A stretch of 64,000 bases of DNA from Ostreococcus lucimarinus CCE9901 (taxonomy: Eukaryota; Chlorophyta; Mamiellophyceae; Mamiellales; Bathycoccaceae). Shown piece by piece: positions 37,019-47,501 of this stretch. The stretch spans positions 186,001-250,000 of the forward strand of contig NC_009355.1 of the NCBI RefSeq assembly GCF_000092065.1, read 5' to 3'. How positions within the stretch are numbered: position 1 is the first letter of the stretch; every line of letters starts with the position of its first letter. The notes under the pieces are model-generated. The model did not search any database. It had not been told where the DNA came from and worked only from the letters and a program-made list of their open reading frames with translations. The position numbers and the translations under genes were made by a program.

Positions 37019-37939
37019 ATGCGCGCCTCCGCGCTCGCCATGCGCGCCGCGAGCGTCTGCACCGCCCGCGCGACGCTCCGAAACGACCGAACGCTGTCGA
37101 AGCCGCCGTCGACGCGACGCCGTAAAATCAACGTCGCGACGCGCGCCGCCGACGTCGACCCGCAATCGCTCGCGATTCTGCAGCAAAAGCTCGGTCAATC
37201 GATCTCGTTCGAAGGCGCGGGGGCGGAACAGCTGAACAAGGGCGTCCTGCTCGACGGCACCGGGAAGGCGATGAGCAGCAAGGATAAGGGGCTCTCGACG
37301 AAGAACGAGCAGGCGTTGGAGATCGCGTACGATCCCGATGGATTGTTTCCGGAAGTCGATGAGACGTCCGCGAGCATGCTGATCGATCGTAGGTTGGGGG
37401 TGAAGGCGCAGGAGGCGGAGAAAGAGGCGGAGGAGGAGGCGAAGAAGAGACACAAGGAGGAACGGGAAAAGTTGCAGGCGGAGCGGGACGCGCGCGTGCA
37501 ACCGGGACCGGAGGATCCGGAGGCGTTGGTGCGGTATTTTTTTGAGACGGAGATCAATGAGATGGAGTATGAGATCGTGCGTTGCAGACCGTTGTTGACG
37601 GATGATTTTTTCAACTCGCTCAAGGCGAGCATCGAGAAGGAGGAGGGGTTGGAGAAGGAGAAGCGCGAGGCGTTGTACACGGTGACGAGCGGATTCGTGG
37701 GATTCGTCGATCAGACCACGAAGGCGATGTTACAACCGCGCGAGCGCATGATGAAACTTTTGACAGCCAAGGATAAGAAGGCGATGATCCTCGAGATGGT
37801 GGAAACTGGAGAGTTGGACATCAACTTGATGGCGTTGCTCAAGACGAACGAAAACACCGCTCGCGAGGCGGGATTGACGCAAGAAGCTGACTTTATGAAG
37901 AAGATTTACAACGCGTGCTCAAAGTTCGTGAGCGTGTAA
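37019..37939 (+). CDS. conserved plastid protein of unknown function
   Basis: A 306-residue protein. A transit-like leader (MRASALAMRAASVCTARATL) precedes a segment with a long Glu/Lys-rich helix around residues 130-160, then a region beginning EDPEALVRYFFETEINEMEYEIVRCRPLLTDDFF. The C-terminus KAMILEMVETGELDINLMALLKTNENTA looks well folded. I do not recognise a named family; homologues appear to be green-lineage proteins. It converges with SecE and diverges from the carrier gene. Confidence 0.6.
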   Translation: MRASALAMRAASVCTARATLRNDRTLSKPPSTRRRKINVATRAADVDPQSLAILQQKLGQSISFEGAGAEQLNKGVLLDGTGKAMSSKDKGLSTKNEQALEIAYDPDGLFPEVDETSASMLIDRRLGVKAQEAEKEAEEEAKKRHKEEREKLQAERDARVQPGPEDPEALVRYFFETEINEMEYEIVRCRPLLTDDFFNSLKASIEKEEGLEKEKREALYTVTSGFVGFVDQTTKAMLQPRERMMKLLTAKDKKAMILEMVETGELDINLMALLKTNENTAREAGLTQEADFMKKIYNACSKFVSV

Positions 37940-38083
37940 TCGTTCACATCGCCTCGCGCGTGGAGCACTATTGTTATAACTGAAGAAAACGCACAATCAA
38001 ACGCGCTCGGGCGCGCGCCTTGCCGAGAGAACAATCAATCAAACGACGCGCTTTCGATCGAAGCCTCGCGTGGCATTACAACA

Positions 38084-38527
38084 TCACGGAAACAACTTTT
38101 GCGAGAGCTCGCTCAGCACCGCGTTCACCCCTAACAACACCCCAGCGCTTCCGAAAATACCCGCCATCACCAACGCCGTCGTGCTCAGCGCGCCGCCCGC
38201 CGTCGGCCACTCAATCAACCCCACCTCCTCCGCCGCGCCGGCGAATATGTTCGCCCCGTCGTCCGCCTTCGCCTCTTTCGCCGCGCGAATCGCCGCACCG
38301 ATGTCTTCGCTCGTCGCCGCGCCGTCGCTCTCCGCCGCCGCGCGTCCGTCGTCGTCGCCGTCGTCGTTCGTCGTCGTCGTCGGCTCGTCGTCGTCCGCGG
38401 TCGCCGTCGCGACGCCCGCGCGCGCGCGACGCGCGACGCGCGTCGTCCGCGCGCGCGCCGTCGTCCGCGCGCGCGCCGTCACCGACGCGGTCGTCGGCGT
38501 CGCCGCGCGGCTCGGTCGGGCGAGCAT
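38084..38527 (-). CDS. SECE: plastid preprotein translocase subunit SecE
   Basis: A 147-residue protein with one C-terminal transmembrane segment. The conserved end EEVGLIEWPTAGGALSTTALV...GVNAVLSELSQKLF matches plastid SecE, the gamma-like clamp of the thylakoid Sec translocon with SecY. The N-terminus is a Ser/Thr/Arg-rich transit peptide followed by an acidic stretch. It converges with the gene at 37019. Confidence 0.88.
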   Translation of the reverse strand: MLARPSRAATPTTASVTARARTTARARTTRVARRARAGVATATADDDEPTTTTNDDGDDDGRAAAESDGAATSEDIGAAIRAAKEAKADDGANIFAGAAEEVGLIEWPTAGGALSTTALVMAGIFGSAGVLLGVNAVLSELSQKLFP

Positions 38528-38709
38528 CGCGATGTGCGGCGCCGAGCCGGCGCTCGTGTGGGTTTTCGCGCGCGCGCGGTGGCGGCGAGCGACGGCGCGC
38601 GGCGGCGAATTCGATCCTCTTCCTAATCTATGACACTCTTAATCCTGCACTGCGTCGAGTCCACTGGCTCGCTGTAAGAATGATAGTGCCACGACAACGC
38701 TAAACGCTT

Positions 38710-41556
38710 CTAGCCGCTCGCTCCGACGTGGTCGACTTTCAACTGAGATACGCCGGCGCTCAAATGCGCGAACCCAACGCGCAAGACGTTGCGAAGAGAC
38801 GAGGATGTGGAATCCGCGCTCGCACCCGCACGCGTGCGAACGAAGACCTCGATGGCGATAGCTGCACACGTGAGAGCGAAAGTGGTGAACGCGAGGGCGT
38901 ACAGGAGCGTCATCTGAGCGGCGCCGACGCGAACGCCGAAGAGGCACGGCCAGGCGTCGACGTTGCGACGCTCGACGATGCGCTCGAGCTCTTTCAAGGC
39001 TTCGATTGAGCGTTTGTTTTTGCTCAGGATATCGGCTTTGTCGTTATCCATGCCAGCGTTAAGGATGGTACTGTTGTCGAGGAACAACTTCCATCGCGCC
39101 TCTTGCAAGATGACGACGTCGTGCTCTTGGATATCTCGCGTCTTGGCGGCGGCGGAGGCCATGGTGATGATTGGAACCATCAGCACCGTGGCCACGAATA
39201 GAGGGTAAATCGGCGCAGATGGACTTACTTCGATCACGGATCGAATGTCGTAGAAGAGGTACAGCCGGATCACCTTGAGAAGGCTCACGACGACGGTGCC
39301 CGCGACCAAAACAATCATGTGCGTGAGGTAGTATTGGCACCAGTACTGTTCGAGCTCACGATGGTCCTCGACCACCATACGGATGCGAATCCAAGGCAAC
39401 CACGACTGGCAGAGATTAACGAACGGCAAATCAGACGCCAGGGCCAGCGAAGGGTCGGTGGTCGATTGGAAAAGCAACCAATGCAGCATGTCGTGATAGG
39501 CGCACGAGCATAGCCAGCGAGATATGTTGAACGTCACGAAAAGCGTCAATATGCTCCACACAAACGCGAGGATTACCCCATAGTGCGCGGACGCGCGTTG
39601 CATCAGGGAAACACCGGTGGTGATGACTCCCATCCACCCATCAATGGTCAGTGGTAAAGTCGCTGGACACGTGGTGAAACCCAAATACTCTGGCACAGTG
39701 GCGGCGGCGGTTGGTGCAACGCAAAGGACCGTCGTCTTAGCCTCGCCGAAGGCAGAATATCCAAGAGCGCCACGAATAAAGAATGGTAAGAGCGATATAA
39801 TCGTAGCCAGGATGAGCATAATGCCTTGCTGTAACCATGTACTTTTCTTCGTGCTCAGCCAATACGTCCGCCAGGACTCTGCGTTTGTGCGCTCATGAAG
39901 AGCTAGCAATACGTCCTTCTCCGTCACCGTTCGCAGTTGTAGCAACTTATTCGTCGCGACGATTTCTTCAATGTTATCTTTCAAGTGCATGTCCCCGCGA
40001 GCACCATTCTTACCCATCCCCGCATGAGCGTTCTTCGCGCGTCTCTGTACTTGGACTTCTTTCGAGTCGATATTTTCGGCGAAGTCTTCCATCTCCGCCA
40101 TCCATCGCGGCATTCCACCAGTTTTCCCATTTTTTCCACGCCCGCTATGTTTGTGCTCCGAGCTTGCATTCTCTTCGTGCATTGGCACCGTCTCTTGTCG
40201 AGCAGAAATACTTTTTGCGGACGATTCGATCGGCGCTCGCACGGCAACGCGAACGCCTCGCACGCGCAACGTGTCCACGGTCGGATGCTCCTGCACGAGT
40301 TTACTATCGCCGTCCGGCAGCTCTGTTTTACCACCCGGAAAGTAGAGCGTCACAGCAGACATTTTACTATAGCTTTGCACGTCTGTGGATGCCAGGGACA
40401 TAGCGACGAATGACGTCATCGTAAAGGCGATCGCCGCCGGCACGACACCATCCGCGGCGACGGCGTCTGTGGAGTTGGAAGTGAAATACCACACGATGGT
40501 TATCAGTCCGATGACCCAATACGGGGTGTAATATACAGCCAGTGCGACAAAACTCGCTGAAGCTTCGCGTGTGCGCCACGCGGACGTGGTAAACATGAAC
40601 CGGCTCATGTGAAGCGTCCGTCGCACTGAGCGCGAAAACAATCCAAAAATCGGCGCCGTCGCGGGCAGTGTCAACAACTGAAACAAGAACTTTAAATATT
40701 CTTTCGGTCCGTCGAGGAGCGCGGACGAGTCAGGTAGCCCCCCGAACCTCTCAGGGCCGAGCGGATCGGTATCAGCGATGGCGTACAGCGCGACCGATAT
40801 CCCTGAACACCCGGCAGCGAGCGACTTCTTCATGGCGGCGTCGGCGTACTCGCGCCACAACGTCTCCCACGTCCCGCGACGAACCAGTCTCAACAAATGA
40901 TCCACGGGAATCATTCGCTCGAGCGTCAAGCTTTCGTTCCCCAGGCCTTGCAAACATCTATTAAACAACGTCTGAAACGCCTCCTCGTCCAATCTCTCGA
41001 CGTCGATCCCTCGATGAATGAACCTTCGCATATTGTACTCGTCGATGAGCCGCGTGGCGTCTCTCGGAATCGCCTCTATAAGTCGAGTGTACTTCGTCTC
41101 CTCGTGTCTTCGCCGCCGCGTAAATATCTCATCGATCACCTTCATCGTCTCGTACGCCCTCCGTTTCTCTGAATCGCCCAGCGCGAGCTCGCGGGCCAAC
41201 GCCTCGACCCCGGCGTCGAGCTCGCCGCCGAACTCCACATCCGCCATGGCTTCCAATCGTTCTCTCGGCATCGCGCGTTCTTGGTACTCCAAGCAGCGCA
41301 CGCAGCGTGCTCGCAGCTCCTTCAACTTTTTCACGCTCTTGCGCTCGATCTTCGCGCGATCCCACGCGGGCACGCGGCGCGCGCGCGCGTCCGCGAACGT
41401 GCGCGCGCGGTCGAACAACCAGAAACGGTTACCGCGGGGCGCGGGGTCGTTTTCTTCGCCATCGAGCGCCGGAGCCTCGCGCGCGGCCTCGCGCGAGGAT
41501 GAAGGCACTGATTCGTCTTCGTCGCGTCGCGCGCGCGCTTGCCACGACGCGGACAT
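38710..41556 (-). CDS. large multi-pass membrane protein, unknown
   Basis: A 948-residue protein that I do not recognise. The N-terminal about 300 residues are charged and probably cytosolic, with helical stretches such as ERLEAMADVEFGGEL. At least seven hydrophobic segments follow, including FVALAVYYTPYWVIGLITIV, GIMLILATIISLLPFF, HYGVILAFVWSILTLF, THMIVLVAGTVVVSLL and YPLFVATVLMVPIITMASA. A hydrophilic domain of about 170 residues with LYFPGGKTELPDGDSK lies between the third and fourth segments. Codon use is ordinary. The length and topology resemble multi-pass channels or scramblases, but no motif decides. Confidence 0.55.
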   Translation of the reverse strand: MSASWQARARRDEDESVPSSSREAAREAPALDGEENDPAPRGNRFWLFDRARTFADARARRVPAWDRAKIERKSVKKLKELRARCVRCLEYQERAMPRERLEAMADVEFGGELDAGVEALARELALGDSEKRRAYETMKVIDEIFTRRRRHEETKYTRLIEAIPRDATRLIDEYNMRRFIHRGIDVERLDEEAFQTLFNRCLQGLGNESLTLERMIPVDHLLRLVRRGTWETLWREYADAAMKKSLAAGCSGISVALYAIADTDPLGPERFGGLPDSSALLDGPKEYLKFLFQLLTLPATAPIFGLFSRSVRRTLHMSRFMFTTSAWRTREASASFVALAVYYTPYWVIGLITIVWYFTSNSTDAVAADGVVPAAIAFTMTSFVAMSLASTDVQSYSKMSAVTLYFPGGKTELPDGDSKLVQEHPTVDTLRVRGVRVAVRAPIESSAKSISARQETVPMHEENASSEHKHSGRGKNGKTGGMPRWMAEMEDFAENIDSKEVQVQRRAKNAHAGMGKNGARGDMHLKDNIEEIVATNKLLQLRTVTEKDVLLALHERTNAESWRTYWLSTKKSTWLQQGIMLILATIISLLPFFIRGALGYSAFGEAKTTVLCVAPTAAATVPEYLGFTTCPATLPLTIDGWMGVITTGVSLMQRASAHYGVILAFVWSILTLFVTFNISRWLCSCAYHDMLHWLLFQSTTDPSLALASDLPFVNLCQSWLPWIRIRMVVEDHRELEQYWCQYYLTHMIVLVAGTVVVSLLKVIRLYLFYDIRSVIEVSPSAPIYPLFVATVLMVPIITMASAAAKTRDIQEHDVVILQEARWKLFLDNSTILNAGMDNDKADILSKNKRSIEALKELERIVERRNVDAWPCLFGVRVGAAQMTLLYALAFTTFALTCAAIAIEVFVRTRAGASADSTSSSLRNVLRVGFAHLSAGVSQLKVDHVGASG

Positions 41557-41709
41557 GGCGCGCTGAAGGGCGCGAGAGTGGCGAAGTGCGGTCGCGCTCG
41601 GGACGCGAGCGGGACGGAGACGCGTGGTCGAAGTGCGCGCGCGCGCGGTCGCGGCACGCGATGCCCGCGTGGGTGATTACAATGACGATAACGCGAGCGA
41701 GCGGCGCGA

Positions 41710-42420
41710 TTACGCGTCGATCCAAGATTTGACGAATTTGGCGAGCGGCGTGCTCGGTACGCCGTGCGAACCGTCGTGAAACCAAAATTCGCGCCGATTC
41801 GCGTCAAAGTGATCGGCCAACGCTCGCACGCGCTCGCGTGTCACCAAACTATCTTTATCACCGTGCACGTGCAATGATTTTACCGCCAACGGCGTCGTGG
41901 GAACAGGGAAATTCGGATCGCGCGGCTCGAAGCCGGCGACCAAGACGACGAACGACACGCTCGCCCGCAACGCCTCCACATCCGCTATAGCGGCGACCGC
42001 TGCGGTTGCGCCCTGACTAAAGCCGACGATACCATCGAAAGGCCCACATTCCGCGCACATTTTCCGTATGGAAGCCGCGCTGCCTTCCCATCCATCGTAC
42101 GCGGCGCTCAGCGCCGGTCGCGTCCAGCCCGCGTCCGTCGACTTCGTCGCCCCACTCGCCCTATTCTCCCCGCTCAAGAACCACGCCAGCGACGCCGACG
42201 CCTCATCCGTCGCCCCCATCGCTCGTAAATCGCTCGACGACGCCTCAAACGCGCCCGCGACGTCGTGCGTTCCGTCTAAATACACAAACTCACACTTCGA
42301 TTTCAGCGCCTTTCGAATCGCCCCCGTCTTCGCTCGAAACGTCGCCGCGTCCTGCGCGAATCCGTGCAAGCACAGCACGCGCTTCTTCCGCGCGTCGCGC
42401 TCGCTCGTCGCGCGATCCAT
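41710..42420 (-). CDS. FSH1/OVCA2-type serine hydrolase
   Basis: A 236-residue alpha/beta hydrolase. The N-terminus KKRVLCLHGFAQDAATFRAKTGAIRKAL, the nucleophile elbow VGFSQGATAAV, the acid in HVHGDKDSLV and the His in FHDGSHGVP form the FSH1/OVCA2 family pattern and a full catalytic triad. Substrate unknown; human OVCA2 hydrolyses long-chain esters. ATG at 42420 (MDRATSERD) is the best start since the frame upstream runs into the promoter of the divergent gene at 42493. Confidence 0.82.
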   Translation of the reverse strand: MDRATSERDARKKRVLCLHGFAQDAATFRAKTGAIRKALKSKCEFVYLDGTHDVAGAFEASSSDLRAMGATDEASASLAWFLSGENRASGATKSTDAGWTRPALSAAYDGWEGSAASIRKMCAECGPFDGIVGFSQGATAAVAAIADVEALRASVSFVVLVAGFEPRDPNFPVPTTPLAVKSLHVHGDKDSLVTRERVRALADHFDANRREFWFHDGSHGVPSTPLAKFVKSWIDA

Positions 42421-42492
42421 CGCGCGTCGCGTCGTCGAACGCCGCGCGTCACGATGTAAAGTAACGACCGCGGCGCCACAGCGGGACGCGCG

Positions 42493-44736
42493 ATGCGTCG
42501 CGCGTCCTCCGCCGTCGCCGTCGGGCGCGCGGGCGATCTCGCGTCGTTCGACATCCGCCTCGACGCGTCGGCGGCGCTCGAGACGCGCCATCGCGAGCTC
42601 AGCGGCGTCGGGACGTCGTCGTCGCGGCGATTTCGTCGCGACGGGGACATCGCGCGCGTCGACGCGCGCGCGCGCGACGAGGCGGACGACGGCGACGGGC
42701 ACCGCGCGCACGCGCTCGCGGTCGTCGCCGACGCGTCGGCGCGCGAAGGCGGTCGGGCTGGGACGTGGATGATGGCGGGCGGACGCGGGACGGCGACGGC
42801 GACGCGGGACGCGCCGCGGCCGGGACCGCCGCGACGAGGCGTCGGTTCGACGCTGCGCGCGACGGCGGAGGTGGAGCTCGGAGGGGTGTGCTTGGAGGTG
42901 GACGTGCGAGAGGGCTCGCGGGGGCAGGGACGGGAGCGCACGGCGGATGTGGCGGAGGCGTGCGCGCGGTGGCGGGACGGCGCGGCGCTGTGGCGGTTCG
43001 AGTCGAACGTCGTCGAGAGAGCGGAGACGAAGGCGAAGGCCAAGGCCAAGGCCAAGGCGGGGCGTGATAGGTTTGAGGTAGCTTTAGATGTGATTGAGAT
43101 CGCGCGTGTGGACGAGGGCGCGGGATACGGGGAATTGGCGGCGATTCGGATCCATCCGACGATGGTGGGCGAATGTGCGTTTGTGTCCACGCACGGAGAA
43201 GTCGCGACGATGACGGCAGATGGCGTAAAGCGCGTGCCGTGGCGACCGTTGGGGAGCGAGATGACTGCGGTTGGCGATTGGTACGGGCTCGGTTACGGGG
43301 CGCATCCGCGCACGTTGTTACACGGAAGTCACGTCGGAAGCACCGGGATATCGAGCGTGCACGAGGTGGATTTACGAAGTCGTCGGGGCGAGACGCGGCG
43401 CGCGCACGAAGCCGATCGCGGTGAGACGCTTTGCGCGATATCTACCGCGTTTGAGCACTATTACGCCGTCGCAACGCGTGGGTCGACGTCAGAATCATCG
43501 AACGTTGAGCTGCGCGACGTCAGACGCGCGAACGATCCCGTGCTTCGCTGGGACCATCAAGGACTTGTTCCGCCGACGACGTTGCGAATCGTCGACGTTG
43601 CGCAATGGTGTTCTAAATGTCGCTCGATCGTAATTCAAGCGTTTACGCCAGGCACCAGGGAAGTTTACCTGTACGAGTGCGAGCGTTTCGTGGGCGAGCG
43701 GCGAGGACATTCGGGCGAGCAAGTACGCGCGGTGACGTTCGGCTCCACCATTCCTCTGCCTTCATCGAGCGGTGTACACGGCTTTGCGATGACAAAACTC
43801 GGCGTAGATCGTGGAGGAATGTTTTGGCGCGACGAAGACGGCGTTTGGTGTCAGAATTACGCCATACATGGCGACGTCAACGCGATGCGCTTTCAGCCGC
43901 CGCAATTTAGCGAAGAAGACGCGGCCAGACGCGCGGGGGAGGCGGCAGACTTTTTGTCGCGAAACCCAGTTCCTCTATCACGTTGGCAGCAGAAGCGCGC
44001 GCCTGATGATGCGTTCATAGATCTACCTCATCTGCACGAGTTCATCGCCAACGGCGTCGTACCGGTATCCGATTTCCCTGTCGACGATTCGCTCGAGAGG
44101 GATCGGGATGGCGAACGCGAAACTGTTGCGAGGTTGCACGCCGCGTTTACCGACGGTTGGTGCATGAATGCGAGCGAACTTTTGGAGTGCGCGGAGTATC
44201 TACAAGGCGCATCCAGAGCGTCGGCGTCCATGCGCATCGATGAATGGCGCAATCGTTTCCGTACCCGTTCCGAACCTGCGCCGAACTATGCCGAATTCAT
44301 CGACATCGCTCTGTCCAAACCACTCACGACTGCAACGCCGTTGGACGACGAGCGGACGCGCGAGATTATCGAGCGAGACTTACCGAAGTGGAAGAAGATT
44401 TTCGCCGAAAACTCACTGCCGCAGCCTCTTGAGATGGCTCTCCGGGACTATCGACTCGCGAGGTATCGCGATGCCGACGAGATTCAGCACACGAAGTTTG
44501 CTCGGCGGCTCTTTCACGCGTCTCGGTGCTTGAACGAGACGCAAGACGAGGATTTCGACGGTGCGAGCGCCTCGACAGCGAAGAACGCATCGCAGGCCTC
44601 GACGACTCTCTCGCAAATCGGTGACGACGCGCCGTTTGCTGATAGATTACTGTCGCAATGGACCGACGACGCCGGGGGATCGCATCGCATGCAGTCGCCG
44701 TCGCGATTCATCGTTAGCAACACTCAGGAAATATAA
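42493..44736 (+). CDS. beta-propeller-like nuclear protein (possible TAF1C/RRN6-type)
   Basis: A 747-residue protein of unclear identity. A region near residues 195-480 has repeating beta-type strands (IHPTMVGECAFVSTHGEVATM, LRIVDVAQWCSKCRSIVIQAF, GFAMTKLGVDRGGMFW), like a beta-propeller. The N-terminal about 150 residues are Asp/Arg-rich. The Lys-Ala repeat at residues about 176-190 (KAKAKAKAKA) may be a nuclear signal. The propeller plus helical C-terminus is loosely like the RNA polymerase I factor TAF1C/RRN6, at low confidence. Confidence 0.5.
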   Translation: MRRASSAVAVGRAGDLASFDIRLDASAALETRHRELSGVGTSSSRRFRRDGDIARVDARARDEADDGDGHRAHALAVVADASAREGGRAGTWMMAGGRGTATATRDAPRPGPPRRGVGSTLRATAEVELGGVCLEVDVREGSRGQGRERTADVAEACARWRDGAALWRFESNVVERAETKAKAKAKAKAGRDRFEVALDVIEIARVDEGAGYGELAAIRIHPTMVGECAFVSTHGEVATMTADGVKRVPWRPLGSEMTAVGDWYGLGYGAHPRTLLHGSHVGSTGISSVHEVDLRSRRGETRRAHEADRGETLCAISTAFEHYYAVATRGSTSESSNVELRDVRRANDPVLRWDHQGLVPPTTLRIVDVAQWCSKCRSIVIQAFTPGTREVYLYECERFVGERRGHSGEQVRAVTFGSTIPLPSSSGVHGFAMTKLGVDRGGMFWRDEDGVWCQNYAIHGDVNAMRFQPPQFSEEDAARRAGEAADFLSRNPVPLSRWQQKRAPDDAFIDLPHLHEFIANGVVPVSDFPVDDSLERDRDGERETVARLHAAFTDGWCMNASELLECAEYLQGASRASASMRIDEWRNRFRTRSEPAPNYAEFIDIALSKPLTTATPLDDERTREIIERDLPKWKKIFAENSLPQPLEMALRDYRLARYRDADEIQHTKFARRLFHASRCLNETQDEDFDGASASTAKNASQASTTLSQIGDDAPFADRLLSQWTDDAGGSHRMQSPSRFIVSNTQEI

Positions 44737-44788
44737 TAGCAATACTCAATCGACTACTCTGTGAAAATAACTATAGCTGTGTACATGT

Positions 44789-45982
44789 TTAGTTGCGCAT
44801 GACGGCGTTGGAGGATCCGGCGATGCCCGTGTGATTCCTGGTTTGATCGAGCGTCGGACCGAACGTAACGGTGCTAGTCGTTCGACCGGCGGCCCATCCG
44901 TTGTTACGGTTAAATTGGAAGTCCTTCTTCTCCTTCTTTTCCAACGCTTTGCGCTCGCGCTGGAGCACGTACTCTTCGCGAAGCCATCCCTCGACGGTGG
45001 CGAGCAAAGAACCGGGCTCGCGGTCCTTTAAGCCTTCAATATCTTCAAACTTTTTGCAAAATTTCAACTCGCCATTGGCGACAAACGCCACGTGCGACAT
45101 GAAGGATTCGAGGCCATCGAAAATGTGCGTCGCGTACACGATGGTGACCTGACGCTCGATGCACTCGCTTCGCAAGAACGACATTAATTCTGCGCGACCG
45201 AGCACGTCTAAATCCACCGTGATCTCATCGAGCAACAAAACCTTATACGGCAACATCAATCCCCACGCGAGCTGCACGCGTCTTCGCTGTCCGTCGCTCA
45301 CCTTGTGCATTCGCCAGTTCACGTCCACGTCCAGCACTTCGATGATGCGCTGTTTCCGCGCTGGATCGACCCCTGGAATGGAATCCAACATCCGACTCGC
45401 CGGGAAATCCCCCGCGAGCGGAATATTATACCCCGCGAACGCCACGTCCCGCTGCCAGTTTCCGCCGATGAAACTCAAGTCCCCGCTCGACGTCAATCCC
45501 GTATCGTAAAACGCCTCCCGTCCCAGCACCAGCACCCTTTCCCGCGGCACCAAGTGTTTCCCAGCCAAAATCTTCAGCAGCGTCGTCTTTCCCGCCCCGT
45601 TCGCTCCCAACAACAGCGTGCACGTCCCCGGCGCCAGTCGCAGCCGCATGTCCCGAATCAACGGCGTCGTCCCCGCGAGCGGCGACCCGTCCAATCCCGG
45701 ATAACTGAACGTCAGCCCTCGAACCTCGATCCCGGGTCCATCGATCGAGACCACCTCCGCCGTTTTCACCGGCGCCCGCTCCGCGCGTTCGGTGGCGTCG
45801 CGACCGGGTTTTCGCAGCCACGGTTTCGGCGCGTCGGGGTCGGCGTCCGCCTTCGCCTTCGCGTTCGCCATGGATGCCCACCAATCCGCGCCGCTCGCGA
45901 TCGGGGCGTCGACGTGCGCGGACGCGGTGGCGTGCTCGGTGTTCGTTCGCGCGAAGCCGGTCTCGCTGACCGGGACGGGCAT
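44789..45982 (-). CDS. soluble ABC ATPase of the ABCI/CAF16 type
   Basis: A 397-residue protein with one ATPase domain and no membrane segment. Walker A is LGANGAGKTT, the Q-loop in SFIGGNWQ, the signature KVSDGQRRRVQ, and Walker B KVLLLDEITVDLD. The C-terminus FNRNNGWAAGRTTSTVT matches plant ABCI19-21 and yeast Caf16, which bind the CCR4-NOT complex. An N-terminal Ala/Asp-rich stretch is extra. Confidence 0.85.
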   Translation of the reverse strand: MPVPVSETGFARTNTEHATASAHVDAPIASGADWWASMANAKAKADADPDAPKPWLRKPGRDATERAERAPVKTAEVVSIDGPGIEVRGLTFSYPGLDGSPLAGTTPLIRDMRLRLAPGTCTLLLGANGAGKTTLLKILAGKHLVPRERVLVLGREAFYDTGLTSSGDLSFIGGNWQRDVAFAGYNIPLAGDFPASRMLDSIPGVDPARKQRIIEVLDVDVNWRMHKVSDGQRRRVQLAWGLMLPYKVLLLDEITVDLDVLGRAELMSFLRSECIERQVTIVYATHIFDGLESFMSHVAFVANGELKFCKKFEDIEGLKDREPGSLLATVEGWLREEYVLQRERKALEKKEKKDFQFNRNNGWAAGRTTSTVTFGPTLDQTRNHTGIAGSSNAVMRN

Positions 45983-46115
45983 CGCGCGCGCGGCAGCGTC
46001 GACGAGTGCGGCGCGGTGGAGGTCGGCGAAAAAGTGCGCGAAATGACGTCACGGCATCGCCCGGGCGGTGCAGGCGCGGGTACGGGTACAGGCGTCGGCG
46101 TTACAATTTTTACGA

Positions 46116-47501
46116 TTAGACGGACGCGAAGGCGTCGATGGCGACGCGGATGCGCAGGAGCTCGTCGTGTAAACCGTCGAAGACGTCGCGCATGGCGGCG
46201 TAACGCTCGCGACGGAGCGAGGCGAAACGAGGGAGAAGGGCGGCGGCGTCGTCGCCGCGGCGAAGCGCCTCGTACTCGTCCGCGTTGGCGGCGAGCCGGG
46301 CGTGGAGGGAGACGTAGGTGTCGTACTTGGTGTCGTACGTCGCCTTGAGGGCTTCGCATTCGTCGTGGGATTCGATGACGTCGACGGTCGGGGATGGTGT
46401 GAGGTGCCGCCAGTCGTCGTCGTCGTCGCCCGCGGCGCGAGGAGCGATTTCCCGCGTCTTCGCCGGGGGCCGACGCGCGAAGACGTGGGCGTGGGGGTCT
46501 AAATCTATGCTCGGCGATCGGTCACCTAAGTCCACGGTGATGCCGTTGCGAAGGACGCGAGGCGGTTCTTGAAGCGGTGGCGTCGGCACCGAGGTCCCGT
46601 TCGTCGCCTGCGTCGAAGTCGGCTGCGACGGCGCGCACGGCGGCGCCGCCGCCGCTTTTTCCTTCTTCGGCAGCTTGATATGTTTCGCCGCCGCCGTGAG
46701 CTGAGCGTGGGACTTTTGTGCGTCCCGTCTCTTTCCATCGACTAACTCGTACCGACCCGGAGGCCGCAGCTGCGCCACGTGCTTGATGGTCTCTCGCACC
46801 ACGCGCTGATTCGGCGGCGGTTTGCACGCCAACGCGAACCCTTTGGCCACGCAATCCCGGATCGCGTTCTCCGACAACGGACGCTCAAACAACAGCGACA
46901 TCACCGCCGCCTTAACTCGCGAGAATTCGCTTCCCGAACCGTCGAGCATCGCCGCCGCGACCACGCGCGACCACCGCTCCAAGTCTCTCCGCAACCCGTC
47001 GCTCGTCGCCGCGCTCGCGCCCTCCCTTCCCGCCACCTCATCCACCTCGACCACCTTCAGGTGTCGCTCTCGCTTCTCTCGCAGCTCCTCCTCCCCTCGC
47101 ATCTTCACCCTTCGCGCCGTTCCATCCTCCAGCGATCGCTTCGGTCGCAATTTTTCCCTCGCCGTCCCCACCGTCTCCAGCGCCCGTCCCTCGTTCGCGC
47201 TCTCGAATCGCACCTCCCCTCGCACCACCGTCGCCCGTCCCTCGTCCGCGATCGAGTGAAACACGTCCACGACGCCGTCCGCTTCGATCGTCCACGTTTT
47301 TTCGCCCCCTCCCGAGCGCGCGCCGCGCGTCGTCGCGTTCGCGCGCGTCAACGGCGATCCGCCGCCGCCGTCGTCGACGCGCGCGCGCACGCCGTCGGCG
47401 CTCGCGATCCATCGCGCGAGCTGCGCGCGCGTGCACCGCACGAGCGCGACGTACCGCTCGGCGCTCGGCGCGACGGGATCGAGCGCGAGCGCGCGCGACA
47501 T
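46116..47501 (-). CDS. ELL-type RNA polymerase II elongation factor
   Basis: A 461-residue protein with two recognisable parts. A C-terminal occludin/ELL domain (DECEALKATYDTKYDTYVSLHARLAANADEYEAL) forms a three-helix bundle. The middle (VKAAVMSLLFERPLSENAIRDCV) resembles the winged helix of ELL, and the N-terminus is an ELL-like beta domain. ELL increases elongation by Pol II. The linker has Pro/Thr repeats. The start ATG at 47501 is the first; the frame upstream runs into Arg-rich sequence. Confidence 0.75.
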   Translation of the reverse strand: MSRALALDPVAPSAERYVALVRCTRAQLARWIASADGVRARVDDGGGGSPLTRANATTRGARSGGGEKTWTIEADGVVDVFHSIADEGRATVVRGEVRFESANEGRALETVGTAREKLRPKRSLEDGTARRVKMRGEEELREKRERHLKVVEVDEVAGREGASAATSDGLRRDLERWSRVVAAAMLDGSGSEFSRVKAAVMSLLFERPLSENAIRDCVAKGFALACKPPPNQRVVRETIKHVAQLRPPGRYELVDGKRRDAQKSHAQLTAAAKHIKLPKKEKAAAAPPCAPSQPTSTQATNGTSVPTPPLQEPPRVLRNGITVDLGDRSPSIDLDPHAHVFARRPPAKTREIAPRAAGDDDDDWRHLTPSPTVDVIESHDECEALKATYDTKYDTYVSLHARLAANADEYEALRRGDDAAALLPRFASLRRERYAAMRDVFDGLHDELLRIRVAIDAFASV

